Position numbers and translations under genes: made by a program. Under the pieces are notes generated by a model, which saw only the letters and a program-made list of their open reading frames with translations, did no database searches and was not told the DNA's origin. A stretch of 64,000 nucleotides of DNA from Heterobilharzia americana. Lineage: Eukaryota; Platyhelminthes; Trematoda; Strigeidida; Schistosomatidae. The stretch is from positions 69,631,160 to 69,695,159 of the forward strand of contig OX104130.1 in assembly GCA_944470555.2 (NCBI GenBank), written 5' to 3'. Shown in pieces: positions 25,574 to 37,410 of the stretch; the first letter of the stretch is position 1; each line of letters starts with the position of its first letter.

Positions 25574-25575
25574 AA
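25565..25575. repeat. Target-site duplication, left copy, of the full-length RTE element
   Basis: ATATCTCATAA, identical to 28150-28160. The last two A's also belong to the element's start (AACCTC). Confidence 0.85.
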
Positions 25576-28149
25576 CCTCGCCTGGTTAACTAGTTCACTA
25601 TTTACTAGCCGGTCCTAAGCCCGGTAAAGAGGGAAGGTTGGGTGTAGGGTTAGTAACCATACCCCGAATAACCGATCCAACCGCTAAAGAAACTTCAAAG
25701 CACAAACAAAATATAAAAAATAATAGCAAAATTATTCCTCGCTGGAATCGGAGAGGCGAAATGACGACGGTTAGTGAAAGCCTTCAGGAAGCAACTGGCC
25801 GATGTGTCTCCCCTTCTCTCCACGAAAGCGAGAGTAAACGTGGGGACATAGAATGTCCGTACGATGTTTGAACCTAGCAAGGCAGTCCAGATTGCAAACG
25901 AGATAAGAAGGTATAGCATTGAAGTGCTAGGAATTTGCGAAAGTAGACGGGATGGAAGTGGACTCTCCAAACTCTTACCTAGAGAGTCAATAATCTGCTC
26001 TGATATTGTCAGCCAGATGGCAACCACGAGCACATTGTTTTCGAGTAGGTATCATGATGTCCCCAACAGCATCGAAGGCTCTCATGCAGTGGGGACCAAT
26101 CTCCTCCAGGATCATGACAGCAAGGTTCAACTCAAGAGGAAGGAAGGTCACAATCATACAATGTTACGCACCTACAAATAATGCAGAGCAAGAGAAAAGG
26201 GAGGAATTCTACAGACAACTTCAATCAACACTGGACAAGACCCCACCTCAGTTGGCGATATCAAAATTCTAATGGTGGGGTGACATGAATGGCAAACTGG
26301 GAGCAGATAACACAGGAAGAGAACTAACCATGAGTCGATAAGCGCTAGGTGAAACGAACGAGAATGGAGAATCGTTTACCCAATTCTATGCATTCAACGA
26401 TTTGGTGATTGGAGGTGAGGCACTGTGTTCAAGCATAAGGATATCCACAAAGCGACATGGATTTGATTTCACTAGACACCAGGACACACTAAAAATCAAA
26501 TCGACTTTATCTCAATCTCAAGAAAGTAGAGACCCAGCCTACTTGGCACAAGGTCAAGAAGAGGAGCAGATGTAGGTTCACACCTCTCACTATCTAGTGC
26601 AAGGAACCTTCCTGCAAAATCAAGTTAAAAGCCTTCAAGGAAGTTGGTGATAGACTACAGTTCAAGTTCAACACTGGGAAACTGAAGGATAAAACTACAA
26701 AGGAAATCTTCACGTCAGCCATCAAGACAAAATGCGAGATACTGAACAACATCCCTGAAGAAACATGTGTGGATGAACACTGGAAGTCTTTGAAAGAGAT
26801 ATGGAAAGAAACCTGCACAACCGTATTAGAAAGAAAGAAGAAAGAAGATAAGGAATGGATCTCAACGGACACATGGCAGCTGATAGAACAGGGAGAGGAG
26901 GATAGTGAAGCAGAAGATAAACCAGTGCAAGGATGCTCAACGAGAAGAGGAAATGAGTGCAACTTACAAAATACTACACTGGACAAACAAGTGAAGAAGA
27001 GTGCACGAAAAGACAAAAGATACTTCTACGACACACTGGCAAGTGAAGCAGAACAGGCTGAAGGTAGGAGAGACAGAGACCTGATAACATTGTATCAAAT
27101 AACCAGGTTACTATTTGGTAGTGAAGTGCCAAGTACTTCACAATGGGAAGCTCAGTGATACTTTTGAAGTGAAGACATGAGTGAAACAAGGCTGCCTACT
27201 GTCACCCATGATATTTTTCTGATTGTGTTGTGGTCAACTCGATAATGCAACAAATCGTGAGGAGCGAGAAGTGGGGGATACGCTGGCTGGACCGCGGAAA
27301 AGAACCTAGAAGACGTGGATTTCGCCGATGACTTGTGTCTGATGTCGCACAAACAGGCGAAAACTAACAAGTTGACAGAAGAGGTGAGGCAATAGAGACA
27401 CGCCTTCAAGTGAATATAGGGAAGACAGAGGTGATGAAGATAGCCAACCAACAATAACAGCAACAACAACAAGCTCCAATCACCATCTACGAGAGAAACC
27501 TAAAGGAAGTAGCCTCTTTCAGCTACCTGCCTAGGCAGCACTGTCTCAATTACAGGTGGCACAGATGAAGACGTCAAAGCCAGTCAGGATCGGAAAACAA
27601 GACAGACGCTCATTAGCCTGAAACCAGTGTGGAGATCTACTGCACTCACCATGTGGAACAAGATTCGGATTTTCAACACCAACGTCAAGTCAGCGTTCCT
27701 GTATGGATCAGAGACTTGGCGCGTCACGAAAGGGATTTCCAATAAACTACAGACATTCATCAACAACTGCTTACGCTCGTTACTGAAGATCAGATGGCCA
27801 GAAAGAATAAGCAACAAGGAACTCTGGCCTGTCAACGAACCAACCAAGAACCTATCGCTCAACAAATATGCAGAAGGAAGTGGAGATGGATTGGGCATAT
27901 ACTGAAAAGGCCGACTGGGGACATCACTTGCCACGCCAGGCCCCCGAATGGAACCTCGATGGAAAGCGACGAGTTTGGCGTTCGATGTGACGGTGACATG
28001 TAGGGGATCGTGCGAGGAGGAAATGAGAGCTTGTGGGCTGTCGTGGAGCCAGGTTGAAAAGATTTCAGAGGACAGAGTTAACTGGAGACGTGCTACTGAA
28101 GCCCTATGTTCCATTAGGAACCCAAGGGACAAATAATAATAATAATAAA
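25574..28149 (+). mobile_element. Full-length but decayed RTE-type retrotransposon (SR2-like)
   Basis: It starts AACCTCGCCTGGTTAACTAG and ends CCCAAGGGACAAATAATAAT and is flanked by an 11-bp duplication. In order: 5' UTR; an apurinic-type endonuclease (VGT-stop-NVRTMFEPSKA at about 25840, then RRYSIEVLGICESRRD, and RFNSRGRKVTIIQCYAPTN near 26130-26190); a linker (EHWKSLKEIWKETCTTVL near 26775); the reverse transcriptase (GCLLSPMIF near 27190, DFADDLCLMSH near 27325); and the C-terminal region (PVWRSTALTMWNKIRIFNTN, FLYGSETWRVTKG). A TAG at 25849-25851 interrupts the endonuclease motif, and frameshifts are frequent, so it is not active. One protein of about 800 residues would be expected when intact. 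Confidence 0.9.
28133..28149 (+). repeat. (AAT)n tail of the RTE element
   Basis: Short AAT tandem run that forms the 3' end of the element. The same run, as ATT, ends the minus-strand copies near 5923 and 18530. Confidence 0.9.
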
Positions 28150-28160
28150 ATATCTCATAA
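28150..28160. repeat. Target-site duplication, right copy, of the full-length RTE element
   Basis: ATATCTCATAA, identical to 25565-25575. It lies directly after the (AAT)n tail. Confidence 0.85.
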
Positions 28161-28682
28161 GCCCACAAAATCTCTTCACTCTCTGTTATCCAGGCAAAAA
28201 GATATCATAACAAAGGAAGACACACCAATTATTATTTACAAAATAAACCTTAGAAACCGCGGAAAATGCTACATCGAATACAGTGATCGACATCTTCGCA
28301 TCCGTCTACATGAATGCCAACTAGCAGTGAAGCGTCATGAAATATCTTTCCACATATTGATGCATACAGACAAGTATGAACATAATTTGACTCGAAAAAT
28401 GTACAAATCCTGGATAGAAGAAATGTAAAAATTCCCAGAGAATTTCTAGAGGTTTGGTATCCATGTCAGCCAGCAATCAACAAAAATATTAACATTGACA
28501 CAACCTATCAAACAACGAGAAGGTCAAAGTCCATGTCAGTAGGACAACCAACCGAAATAAATTCGGAGACAATGAAAAGGCTGGCAGAAACAACCAATCC
28601 CATACAGGGCCATCAGGACAAGCTACTAGATAAATTACCAAGAAAACCGTATTGGTCACTTCATTCCCTGAAATTTTTTGCT

Positions 28683-28754
28683 GATGGTGTTGTCTAGAAT
28701 GACAATGAAAGCTTCACGATTAAACCATCTAGCTTAGACAACACAACACCATCA
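28683..28754 (+). repeat. Inverted-repeat (hairpin) block at a Penelope-like 3' end
   Basis: GATGGTGTTGTCTA and a downstream TAGACAAC...CACCATC can pair over 14 bp with a 5-nt bulge. Inside is AATGACAATGAAAGCTTCAC with its own short TGAA/TTCA hairpin. The block recurs after the same coding tail on the minus strand near 30.8 kb, and in degenerate form near 35.65 kb. Confidence 0.6.
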
Positions 28755-28769
28755 AAACTATCTTCCTGA

Positions 28770-30732
28770 GCTACAAGTATTCACCATCATCCAAAATATC
28801 ACTGATCGTTTGAGGAAATCAAAATTTTATCACGGTTCTCAAAAAGAAGAGATAAAAATAATTGTATACAGAAGAAACCAGGTAAATAAAATAATTCTGG
28901 GGAAAAAGGCTATAGAATAAGAGTAGAACAAAACAAAAATAATACCGAGAATAAACAATGTGTTATTGTCAAATTATTCATTCAACCTATAATTTGGACA
29001 CATTCATTCATTTTTATATACTTGACCAAAGAAACAAAACTGCCAATTATTTTCAACGCATTAATAAATAATGATGCATAATTGAGTAAATACCTATTAT
29101 CTGACTATGCCAAATAATATGTAAAGAGGAACAAAGCGAAAACAACAATTGAAGCAAAATAAGATAGTGCCATCTTATTCCAGATATTCTCTTCGACTGC
29201 TTACAACCTAAAACAATCTAAAAACAATCATAAGAATGAATATTTACGTACTCTAAGAAATAATGTTTGCGTAGAAGGGATGCTGGCATCACGTCGTCAA
29301 ATCCAGAGAAGGTAAGAAAAGGGCTGAATGGGTCATTGAAAGGTTATGTATCTATGGGATACATGGATTAATATTTCGGAAACGTGTGAGAAACCCAGAA
29401 ACCAGAGGGAAATAGAAAATTTTCAGTAATGAGAAAACTGCACTATCGGTTAAGTAATCGTGATAAAAGTATGTTGTGTAGAAATCATAAACGGGAAAGC
29501 AAAGAGAGATAAGTTGGCTATCACTGACAATCTAATCTTTCTGAATGCATAAATTCACTTTCGGTCGTTTTATAGTTTACCTACTTGCCAATTGTTCTCA
29601 ATTATATCAAAACACCCATGTCATACTGATGGTAGAGTTATCTAATTACTCAAGAAAGTCATACTTTTGAAGCTCAAACTCTTCAGAATGTGTTTCGAAG
29701 TGCAATCAAGTACTTTCTTCTCTTCTAATGTATATTCTTTGGTAAGTACTCGTGAAATAGTAGATACAACTAAAGATACCAAGAAATAGGAATCAATTAA
29801 CTTTTGATTGTTTGAATGACTAGTTTATTCGATACACTGGAACAAGCTGCACAACTAGAGACATCTTTTACTGTGCGACATAATTTTCGTAGTTACTTCT
29901 TCTAGAAGTTTTCCAATCCTAATTCTGAAGAAACAGATAGATTTTTCTGAGATGTATAGCGTCTCACTCTCCTCTGTACCTGTTTGTTCGTGAATTCTAC
30001 AGAAATTAAAATGAACAATTAGGCATATTTTCACCGCATAAGTTTTATTTTGTTCAACATCATGAAGGAAACAGACTGCATGTAATAGTTAGATAATCCT
30101 CTCATTTGAAATGTTTGCTAAATGAATTCATAATTTCAAATAGTAATCACGTTTGCATAAATTCTTGATGATCAAAACCATTGTCTCTAGTATATTTCTG
30201 CTCATTCGAGGGGTTGAACGCAACACCATTATAAAGGTAATAACAGCCTGATTATCGAGAGGTTTTTGATAAACTTGATGCTCGTATTCACCAACCACTT
30301 TAAGAACACGCTATGCTTTGACTAAGTGAGGATTCATTTGTCTCAGCCTGAAGTTTATCAACAACCCATGATGACTAAACTCAGTGCAATATTCGCTTCA
30401 GCATCACTAGATACATTATGCACTGTTCTAAGCAATGGACTGTCAACCAGTGAGTTACGGATTCGATAGGTGTTGCATTTATCGTGGTTTGAGTAGCTGC
30501 ATGGGAAGACTTAAAGCAGTAATACTGGAAAAAATAAGCTTTCATGTTACGAATTGCGCTGTGTTCACCTTTCGTGACTCAGTGAGCTGCTTTTAGTGTT
30601 AAACCAATATCCAGGATTCATTGATAGTGAAAGACCTCAGCGACATTTTGCAACCACACAGTCTTATAGAACTAACTGCTAAGGGTTTATACATTCGCTT
30701 AAAGTTTACCCGTTGCAAAGGAATACATACCT
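28770..30732. other. No gene recognised
   Basis: AT-rich, nothing assigned apart from a possible short echo of the Penelope 3' block near 30217-30231. Confidence 0.4.
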
Positions 30733-30887
30733 TGATGGTGTTGCGTTCTCTGAGCTAGATGGTTTAATCGTGAAGCTTTCATTGTCATTCTAGACAATAC
30801 CATCAACAAAACATTTCAGGGAATGAAGTGACCAATAAGGTTTTCTTGGTAATTTATCTAGTAGCTTGTCCTAATGGCCTTGTGTAT
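30733..30887 (-). mobile_element. Penelope-like 3'-end fragment
   Basis: Minus-strand sequence matches 28600-28760 over about 150 nt: the last coding block (LPRKPYWSLHS-like), then GTCTAGAATGACAATGAAAG and the CTAGCTCAGAGAACGCAACA block. Truncated at its 5' side. Confidence 0.75.
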
Positions 30888-30895
30888 GAACCCTT

Positions 30896-31924
30896 ATTTT
30901 CAACAATTCATTGAGTGAAGCTAGTAAAACATTTATTCAGTTCAGCAATACTTAGACAGTAAATACTAGTGGTATGTAATAAAATGCATAGTATTAAGTT
31001 CACAGTATTTAGCTACAACTGGATAGAAGTACGCATATACCATAAGTTGTATTGGATACTGAAACTTAAACTGAGCATGCTTCATTTCAACTACCAGGAA
31101 TTTAATACTTATACGACTAATTTATGATACCCACCATTTTACGGACAAAATTAGTTATCACTATTGTAATTTGTTCTCAAGTTAACATCAGATTAAAACT
31201 TCTCATGATAAAAGGTTTATTTCATTTTCACGTGGTGAAGGATGTTTTCAGATTAAACATGATTAGTTTTATGAAGTAATAAAACATTTACAACAAAAAA
31301 GGTAATTCATGAATTCCTTTGAAAACTGTTTATCCGTTAAAAAAAATTCCACATCATTCTTATCACATTTTCACAAACAGTTTGCAGTCAAAACTAATGA
31401 TGATATGAATGGATGGTTGGACAAGTGAAGGATAGTTTGACTAGCCAGCATCAATTAGCTGTCGTAAGAGGCTATGCGCAAATAAACTACACAGACAATA
31501 TACAATAACTCATTTTCAGCCGAAATCTGTATTTACTCGACGACAGTCCAGTATATTAACCAGTAATTCCCTAGAGAATCCAGTTATATCACCTTTTTCA
31601 AAATGAAATAGGCTATCCCCTTAAAATGCTTCTTTTACATTGTTGTTTTTCGGCAACTTTAGCATTGAACTTTCAGTCAACTGGTTTGCGAGCTCATTTC
31701 TCACTCTATCTGCTTCAATCTAGACACCTACCTGATTGGGAAGATAAGCCCTTACACACTAATTATAGCTCGAAGCTTAGTATGTGTACATGTACAGGGT
31801 TGAAACGCACATTTAAAGCTTTGGAATTCACGCCAATCCATTGCAGGTTAACTGATTAGAAGAAAATTAAACGTTTACCTCAACCTTGTTATACTCATCA
31901 TTTATAGAAACATTACTAGTGGAT
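30896..31924. other. No gene recognised
   Basis: Nothing assigned. Confidence 0.4.
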
Positions 31925-32180
31925 AGTAGCTAGCAGTGGAATCCAGGAGGTGCATTTAGTCCTGTTTAGGAATCGTCAGCTGTGTGTACCTGCCTCCAAG
32001 TGAGCAGTGTTGTTTCCACAGAGAATCGGACACAGGACCGACCGCTTCAAAGCCTAGATGGTTATCCATTAGGCCACCGGGTGGCGAAAGCCACTTCTTG
32101 AGAGACGGGTATAGTTGGAATGTTGTTACCTGTATTACCCCGTCACTGATTCTGCCGAATTGGTCGGTCTCTTCTTCTAA
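31925..32180 (-). repeat. Hammerhead-SINE with tRNA-like head, decayed ribozyme
   Basis: On the minus strand: remnant of a preceding tail (about 32180-32130), a head with TGGCCTAATGGATAACC as A box, a degenerate B box, a linker, and a hammerhead at about 31940-31985. The CTGACGA box and CTGGATTCC are kept but GAAA reads TAAA, and one stem I strand is changed. Self-cleavage is not expected. Confidence 0.75.
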
Positions 32181-32194
32181 TATGAAAAAAAATT

Positions 32195-32300
32195 TAAACA
32201 CAGGCAGTATCAAGGCGTCCACGCAGGAGCCCATTTGCCAATAGAAACTGACCAATTCAGTTCAACCAACGATGGGAAAATACAAGTAACAACATTTACA
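32195..32300 (+). repeat. Hammerhead-SINE tail, inverted against its neighbour
   Basis: CAGGCAGTATCAAGGCGTCC and ACGCAGGAGCCCATTTGCCA are the family tail on the plus strand. It ends GATGGGAAAATACAAGTAAC. Its end can pair with the tail remnant at 32100-32180. Confidence 0.75.
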
Positions 32301-35300
32301 GAAATAAACGAGAACACCAAAGGGCTTAATAAAACTTAAGATCGGCACAAGTTACTACACTTCATATCAGTACACTGAAAAGCAATGTAAGGCGGGAGGA
32401 AAAGTTGCACAGCAGCAAGTATAACGAAATCACTTCAAATAAAAGTACTGCGTAAATGTATCTGAGCTACTGAAATGTTCTTAACCATTCCCATAACATT
32501 CGTGTCGGTTTTCTCACAAACACACTATCTACAAAGCGTAGAAGGCTGTAGCCAGCAACCAGAGGCTTCATGGATTTGTGATATGCCTTGGTTTAGCTAG
32601 CCTTGGCTATCTTCTTACACAGCTCTACCTCGAATAAAGTAGTACACCAAAAAAGTAGTGATTCAGAATATGGTGCACTAGTTGTTGCGTTAGTTGATAA
32701 AGGTCCATGTTCATCATTTTTCGCTCGAATTCTGGGGTTCGCAAACCGTAATTACACCATTATCAAGAGATGCTATGACTAAAAGTCAGATGACCACATC
32801 TGACAGGATATGAAAAAGGACGTTCTGGCTTTCATTGAAGGATTCCTCTTCTTTGCTGTATGCGGTAACCACTTATAACTCAGACCAGCTATAAGGAAAT
32901 ATCTTTCAACTACCATACACTAGGAAGAACTACCTTTCTAATTAATCACACTGGGTAGACATCTCTGGACATTTTCACGTTACATTATCAAGGTCTACTA
33001 TTTCATTTCTAAGTTACCAGGTGTATCATCAAATTCAGTTAGACTTCGAAGTTCCATTTCAGTTTTCCATTCACACTGCCACTAAATGGTGAGAACTAAA
33101 TACTGGTTGAAAGTAAGTGGAAGTGTCGCCCCTACCCTTTTGCCAATCTTTCCAGTCACCTCACTTATTATTAGTTTGGCTAGTCAGTGACTTAAAAGTA
33201 TAACTTTTGTAGTGAACAAAACAGGACTCCTTTGAAATCTATACCTACCACCGCTCAGAATCACTGCACAAAATCATTTCCACTTAATGTTCTCTGAGCC
33301 TAGATACTTTGTCGTGGACATTACATCACCAAGCTTGGTGACATCCTCAGAACTAAGTTCATAAAGTGTTGATGAAACGTCTACGATAAAATATCAGGGT
33401 TCAGAGAACACCATCAACGTAATTTATCAGAAATTACAAATCTTTCCCATCATTTCATTTCATAGATGAACTGCCTCTATTCCTCCTTGAGCTAAAGCTG
33501 GTCTTCATGTATCCCTTCCTCTTCCTACCTCCAATAGTAGTTGTAGGAATCCAATGGCCTTTCTGGACTCTTTCTCCGACCCCCTAGTATCTAAAACTAA
33601 TTTTATATGAAAACGGTGCCACACTACCTCCAAGTGAATAACATTGTCATGCCGTCCACTTACCCTTTAGTCAGTTCCTCTACAAATACACTTCGTATAT
33701 AAATATCTAAATCCTAGTTCATTGCAAGTGAAAATTCCATTCACAAAAGTCCAAAGCCAGTTTTCAGTAGTAACACCCACCATTCACTCTGACATAGGTT
33801 CTGGACATAGAATGCGTTGGATGTGACTTATAGTTGAGGACTTCAAAGGCAGTGAAAAGTTAATGACAATAATATACTTGAGAAACGATTAGAAAGAAGA
33901 TAAACGGTCAAAAAGGAATCCAATGCTACAGGAAAACTGTGACCAATCAATGTTTTCTTATTACCTATTTGATAAGGGGGTATTTTCCGACAAGGTACTT
34001 GCGAGTGAAACTGGATGAGTATGAGTATTGCGACAGACTTGATGAATGGTCATAGGGGTAGTTACATGAAGTTCGTCTTGAAAATCATTGACGGGACGAT
34101 CTTATATTGCATAAGGGTTAGAATTCCAAGGGGTTAGGTGGAGTTTACTTTTTTAGTACTGACAAATACGTTTTCCGATAGTGAAAGCATCATAACTGGA
34201 ACCGCTGCTCATTCTTGAAAACCACCTGATTACTATGGTCTTTTACTTAAGTCTGTAGAAGAACCCAACCCTCAGACCTCTGAACAGTTAGCCTCCACTG
34301 CCCCACCCTTCAGTTAACATTCCTTGTTTGATAGTACCCCAAGAAACATAGGTTTTCGCCTATACAGCTTGAATAAGCCAACCTAAGCCAAACGTTGCAC
34401 CCGTAGTTCGGTAATGTCTTCATTACTCTGGAAGTGACTTACGAAAGAATTTAGCTGGCAATACTGAGATAGTATTCGCTTAATCCAGGCAAGGGGAGTG
34501 AAGGGAAACAATTTCCTTCTCAATAAAAACACTGGCATAACTTGATAGACTCCGGTATTCTTCAAATATATATGCACGTTCTGTACGCTTTGCTAAGGCC
34601 TTTATTTATGTGACACTAACAATTTATTGATGTATTGCTTAACGCCACATCTTACTGGTGAGATACAAAAGCTTGCCATAGATCGTAGATAGTAGTCTTC
34701 AAAATACAAAAAACCGATATTTACAAGACCTATACGCCATCAACTACAAATGCAAACACCAAGAGTTCGGATAATGCAATGTCTAATAGGATTAACATTC
34801 GTTAGACTTCCTACTGAAAAAGCTAAGTAACACCTTGCGACCATGAATTCACGACTGTCAGCAAAAAACCCAGATTTAACTTCTTAGACAGTTGGATACT
34901 TGTATAGGATCACTCCACCAACAGTGTCGACTCTGGCATCTGTCTTCACTTATTATCTAATAACGTCAATCACTCAGCTACAATAATATTTTGATTTTAT
35001 CACTTTGGTCGAAACATCGTGTTTGTTGCCCCTGTGAGAATAACCATCCTACATTTAATTTTGATTGGGAATATAATCATCCTCCAAACTTTCACAAGTT
35101 TTGAAAGCCTAAAAACAAGAACAAGAGAAACAAAAATACTGATATTTTATGTTCTGGAAGAAGCATCATTGATAACGAGTAGTCATAACATCCGTACATC
35201 ACATCCAGCGGATCTCAAATGGCTGCGGCATAAACAAACCGATCGCTGAAGAACCCTTATAGAAAATACTATCAATGATACTTAAAAATTAACCAAAAAA

Positions 35301-35319
35301 ATTATAAAATGAAATATGA
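32301..35319. other. No gene recognised
   Basis: About 3 kb without an assignable gene. A degenerate echo of the Penelope 3' block (CAGAGAACACCATCAACG) lies near 33400-33417. Confidence 0.4.
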
Positions 35320-36290
35320 TGAAAAAATGCGAGCCGATTGTCCCAGGACTGGTCTTCAGTGGCATATTGTTTAATAGGTAGTGAAATGATTGGACGCCTT
35401 GACCATTCCATTTATCTGTAGATTAGTGACCGACGAAATCTCCATATGAATACAAAAGGCTTGACTGATTATCACCAGTTGACACCCGTCACTCTACTAT
35501 GACATCCAGTTGCCTACTAGAAGACGAGTGTAATGCTCTGCAATCCACTCTGTTCTACTATATGGCTGTAAAACAAGGACATTCAATGTGGAGGACATAC
35601 TGAAGTTAGTGCTGATGTCGTCTAGCAAGATGACGGAAGCTTCACGATTAAACAACCCAGCTCAGAGAACACAATACAACCAAGATATCAGGTAGCTTTA
35701 GGCATTTGACCACCTTCACATTCGTAGCATATTCTATGTTTCATGGTGTCACAACTTCAGTAACGTAGAAGTCAAATGCAACGTCTTAGGTAAAACAGGA
35801 AATTCATTTGATGAGGTTGTGAACCTTCATCGACTCAAGTGGCTGGGATATGTGTGACGAATGCCAAGTCACTATCTGCCCCTTCGCACAATGTTACCTG
35901 AAGTAGGTTAGGGCTGGAAACAGGCTAGAGATAAGTCGAAACTAAAGCACGCCATCAGTTTCTGAAGTCTCTGATTGTTGGTCTGAGTTGTGTAGAGGAG
36001 TTCGTGAGACAATAACAACCAGTGGTGGGAGACTCTAGATGATAAAGGTGAGAATCGAACTCAGTAGAGCAGATGTATTCGAACAACAGTTTCATCTTAA
36101 TCGTCAAAGTGAAATTCAGTATGCCTTTATTCATCCTTGATCTCTCCCGATGAATTTTTGCCACTTTGCTGCTCTCTTCATTATTTCTTCATCTCTCATG
36201 TTAGTGCATTCTTTTTTTTATGTGCTGATATAAGGTGTAGTAGCTTCGACCGCTACGCAGCAATGTCAAGTTCTATGTTGGTCTTTTCTA
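35320..36290 (+). mobile_element. Decayed 3' part of the second RTE-like family
   Basis: Plus-strand blocks in order: SDEISxRIQKA-like near 35430, HSVLLYGCKT near 35550, and DEVVNLHRLKWLGYV with RMPSHYLPLRTMLPEVG near 35810-35910. The 3' UTR follows. Stops and frameshifts throughout. A Penelope 3' block (about 35612-35690) interrupts it. Confidence 0.72.
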
Positions 36291-37215
36291 TGCTTGTCAG
36301 CTCTAGAATACGTAACTCTGTGTACATACTCCTCAGTCAATTAGAAATTCTACATTATTCAGAGGTTACATATGAGATTGTTTACTTGACATTTCACACA
36401 ATGAAACAGTATTACGGTGTGAAATATCAAATAAACAATCTAATATAGAACTATACACTACCACACCACCCAAGTTTTACTCATATTGTTAGGATTTAGT
36501 TGTCTAAGGTAACCAGCTGACTGGTACATATGAAGAATAGTTTATGGACGCCATTCATGTTCTACAATTAGTAATTAGTAATTAAACAACATTCAAACAC
36601 TAGTTTAAGCTTAGTGAGAAAGTGCAGCTTCACAAAATAAAATGGGGAAATAATCTTTGAAAAATTGGAAATGATTCTTAAACACCGAATAAAGTTCACC
36701 TGTATGCTGCGAACTAACATGAAATAGAGTCTAACTGTTGTAAAGAACAAACACACTAGTTATTTTCGAAAAGTGTATATTTACAAGCATTTAGAATATA
36801 TTAAAATGCTCAGAAAAATGAGTCAGATTACAAAATAATCTGCAAGAAAAGTGCATCTACCCTTCAATAAATCTCATTACAATCCACTGATAACAACAAA
36901 ATAGTCGTAAATTAATTTTTAAGTTTACAATATGGAAACTAATTAGAGTAAATCAGTGAAATACGTTAAGCTTGACAATTTTCAGTAATATCTTGCTTTT
37001 TTGCACTAGTAGATTTTACGTAATACAGCTTTGATAAACTTTCTAAATAATTCCATAGATTGTCCACAGATTCAAAGCTATAAAAGAGGAACAACACAAA
37101 AATTAACTTGTACACATTGATAAAGATGAATATGATTAGACAGAATAAAGTGAGATTGCCGCTTAACAGATTCAAAACACAATATACATCTTGATTATTA
37201 AATCACTGAATACTG
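36291..37215. other. No gene recognised
   Basis: Nothing assigned. Confidence 0.4.
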
Positions 37216-37410
37216 GATAACGGTGGAGCTATAACTCATTGGTTTAAAGAGATGACCTTCATTCAGTTGGTCACAAATTTGAACCCCGCTCCACTTACCA
37301 AAGTTCGGGGAGCCGGGTAGTATCATTAACCCTCACACAATATGTGTGGCTCATGGCCTACTGAACAAATATGCACCACGTTGCTGAATGCATTTCGATT
37401 TCCGTTAGAT
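37216..37410 (+). repeat. tRNA-derived SINE, third family
   Basis: A tRNA-like start (TAACTCATTGGTTTAAAGAG as A box, ATTTGAACCCC as B box, ends GGTGGAG and CTCCACT able to pair) followed by a tail with GGTAGTATCATTAACCCTCA and CACAATATGTGTGGCTCATG. The tail recurs on the minus strand at about 52480-52600, so it is a dispersed family. Confidence 0.6.

Larger units (their letters stand above)
28150..28769 (+). mobile_element. Penelope-like element, right part: GIY-YIG nuclease and 3' end
   Basis: Continues the split element: HKPTKSLHSLLSRQKD, then the nuclease IIIYKINLRNRGKCYIEYS with DRHLRIRLHECQLAVKRHE. The YIG motif reads YIE, so the nuclease is probably dead. The usual Cys positions are also altered. 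Downstream is a degraded C-terminus (REFLEVWYPCQPA, LPRKPYWSLHS) and a stem-forming 3' block at 28683-28754 that is repeated at 30.73-30.82 and 35.61-35.69 kb. Confidence 0.78.
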
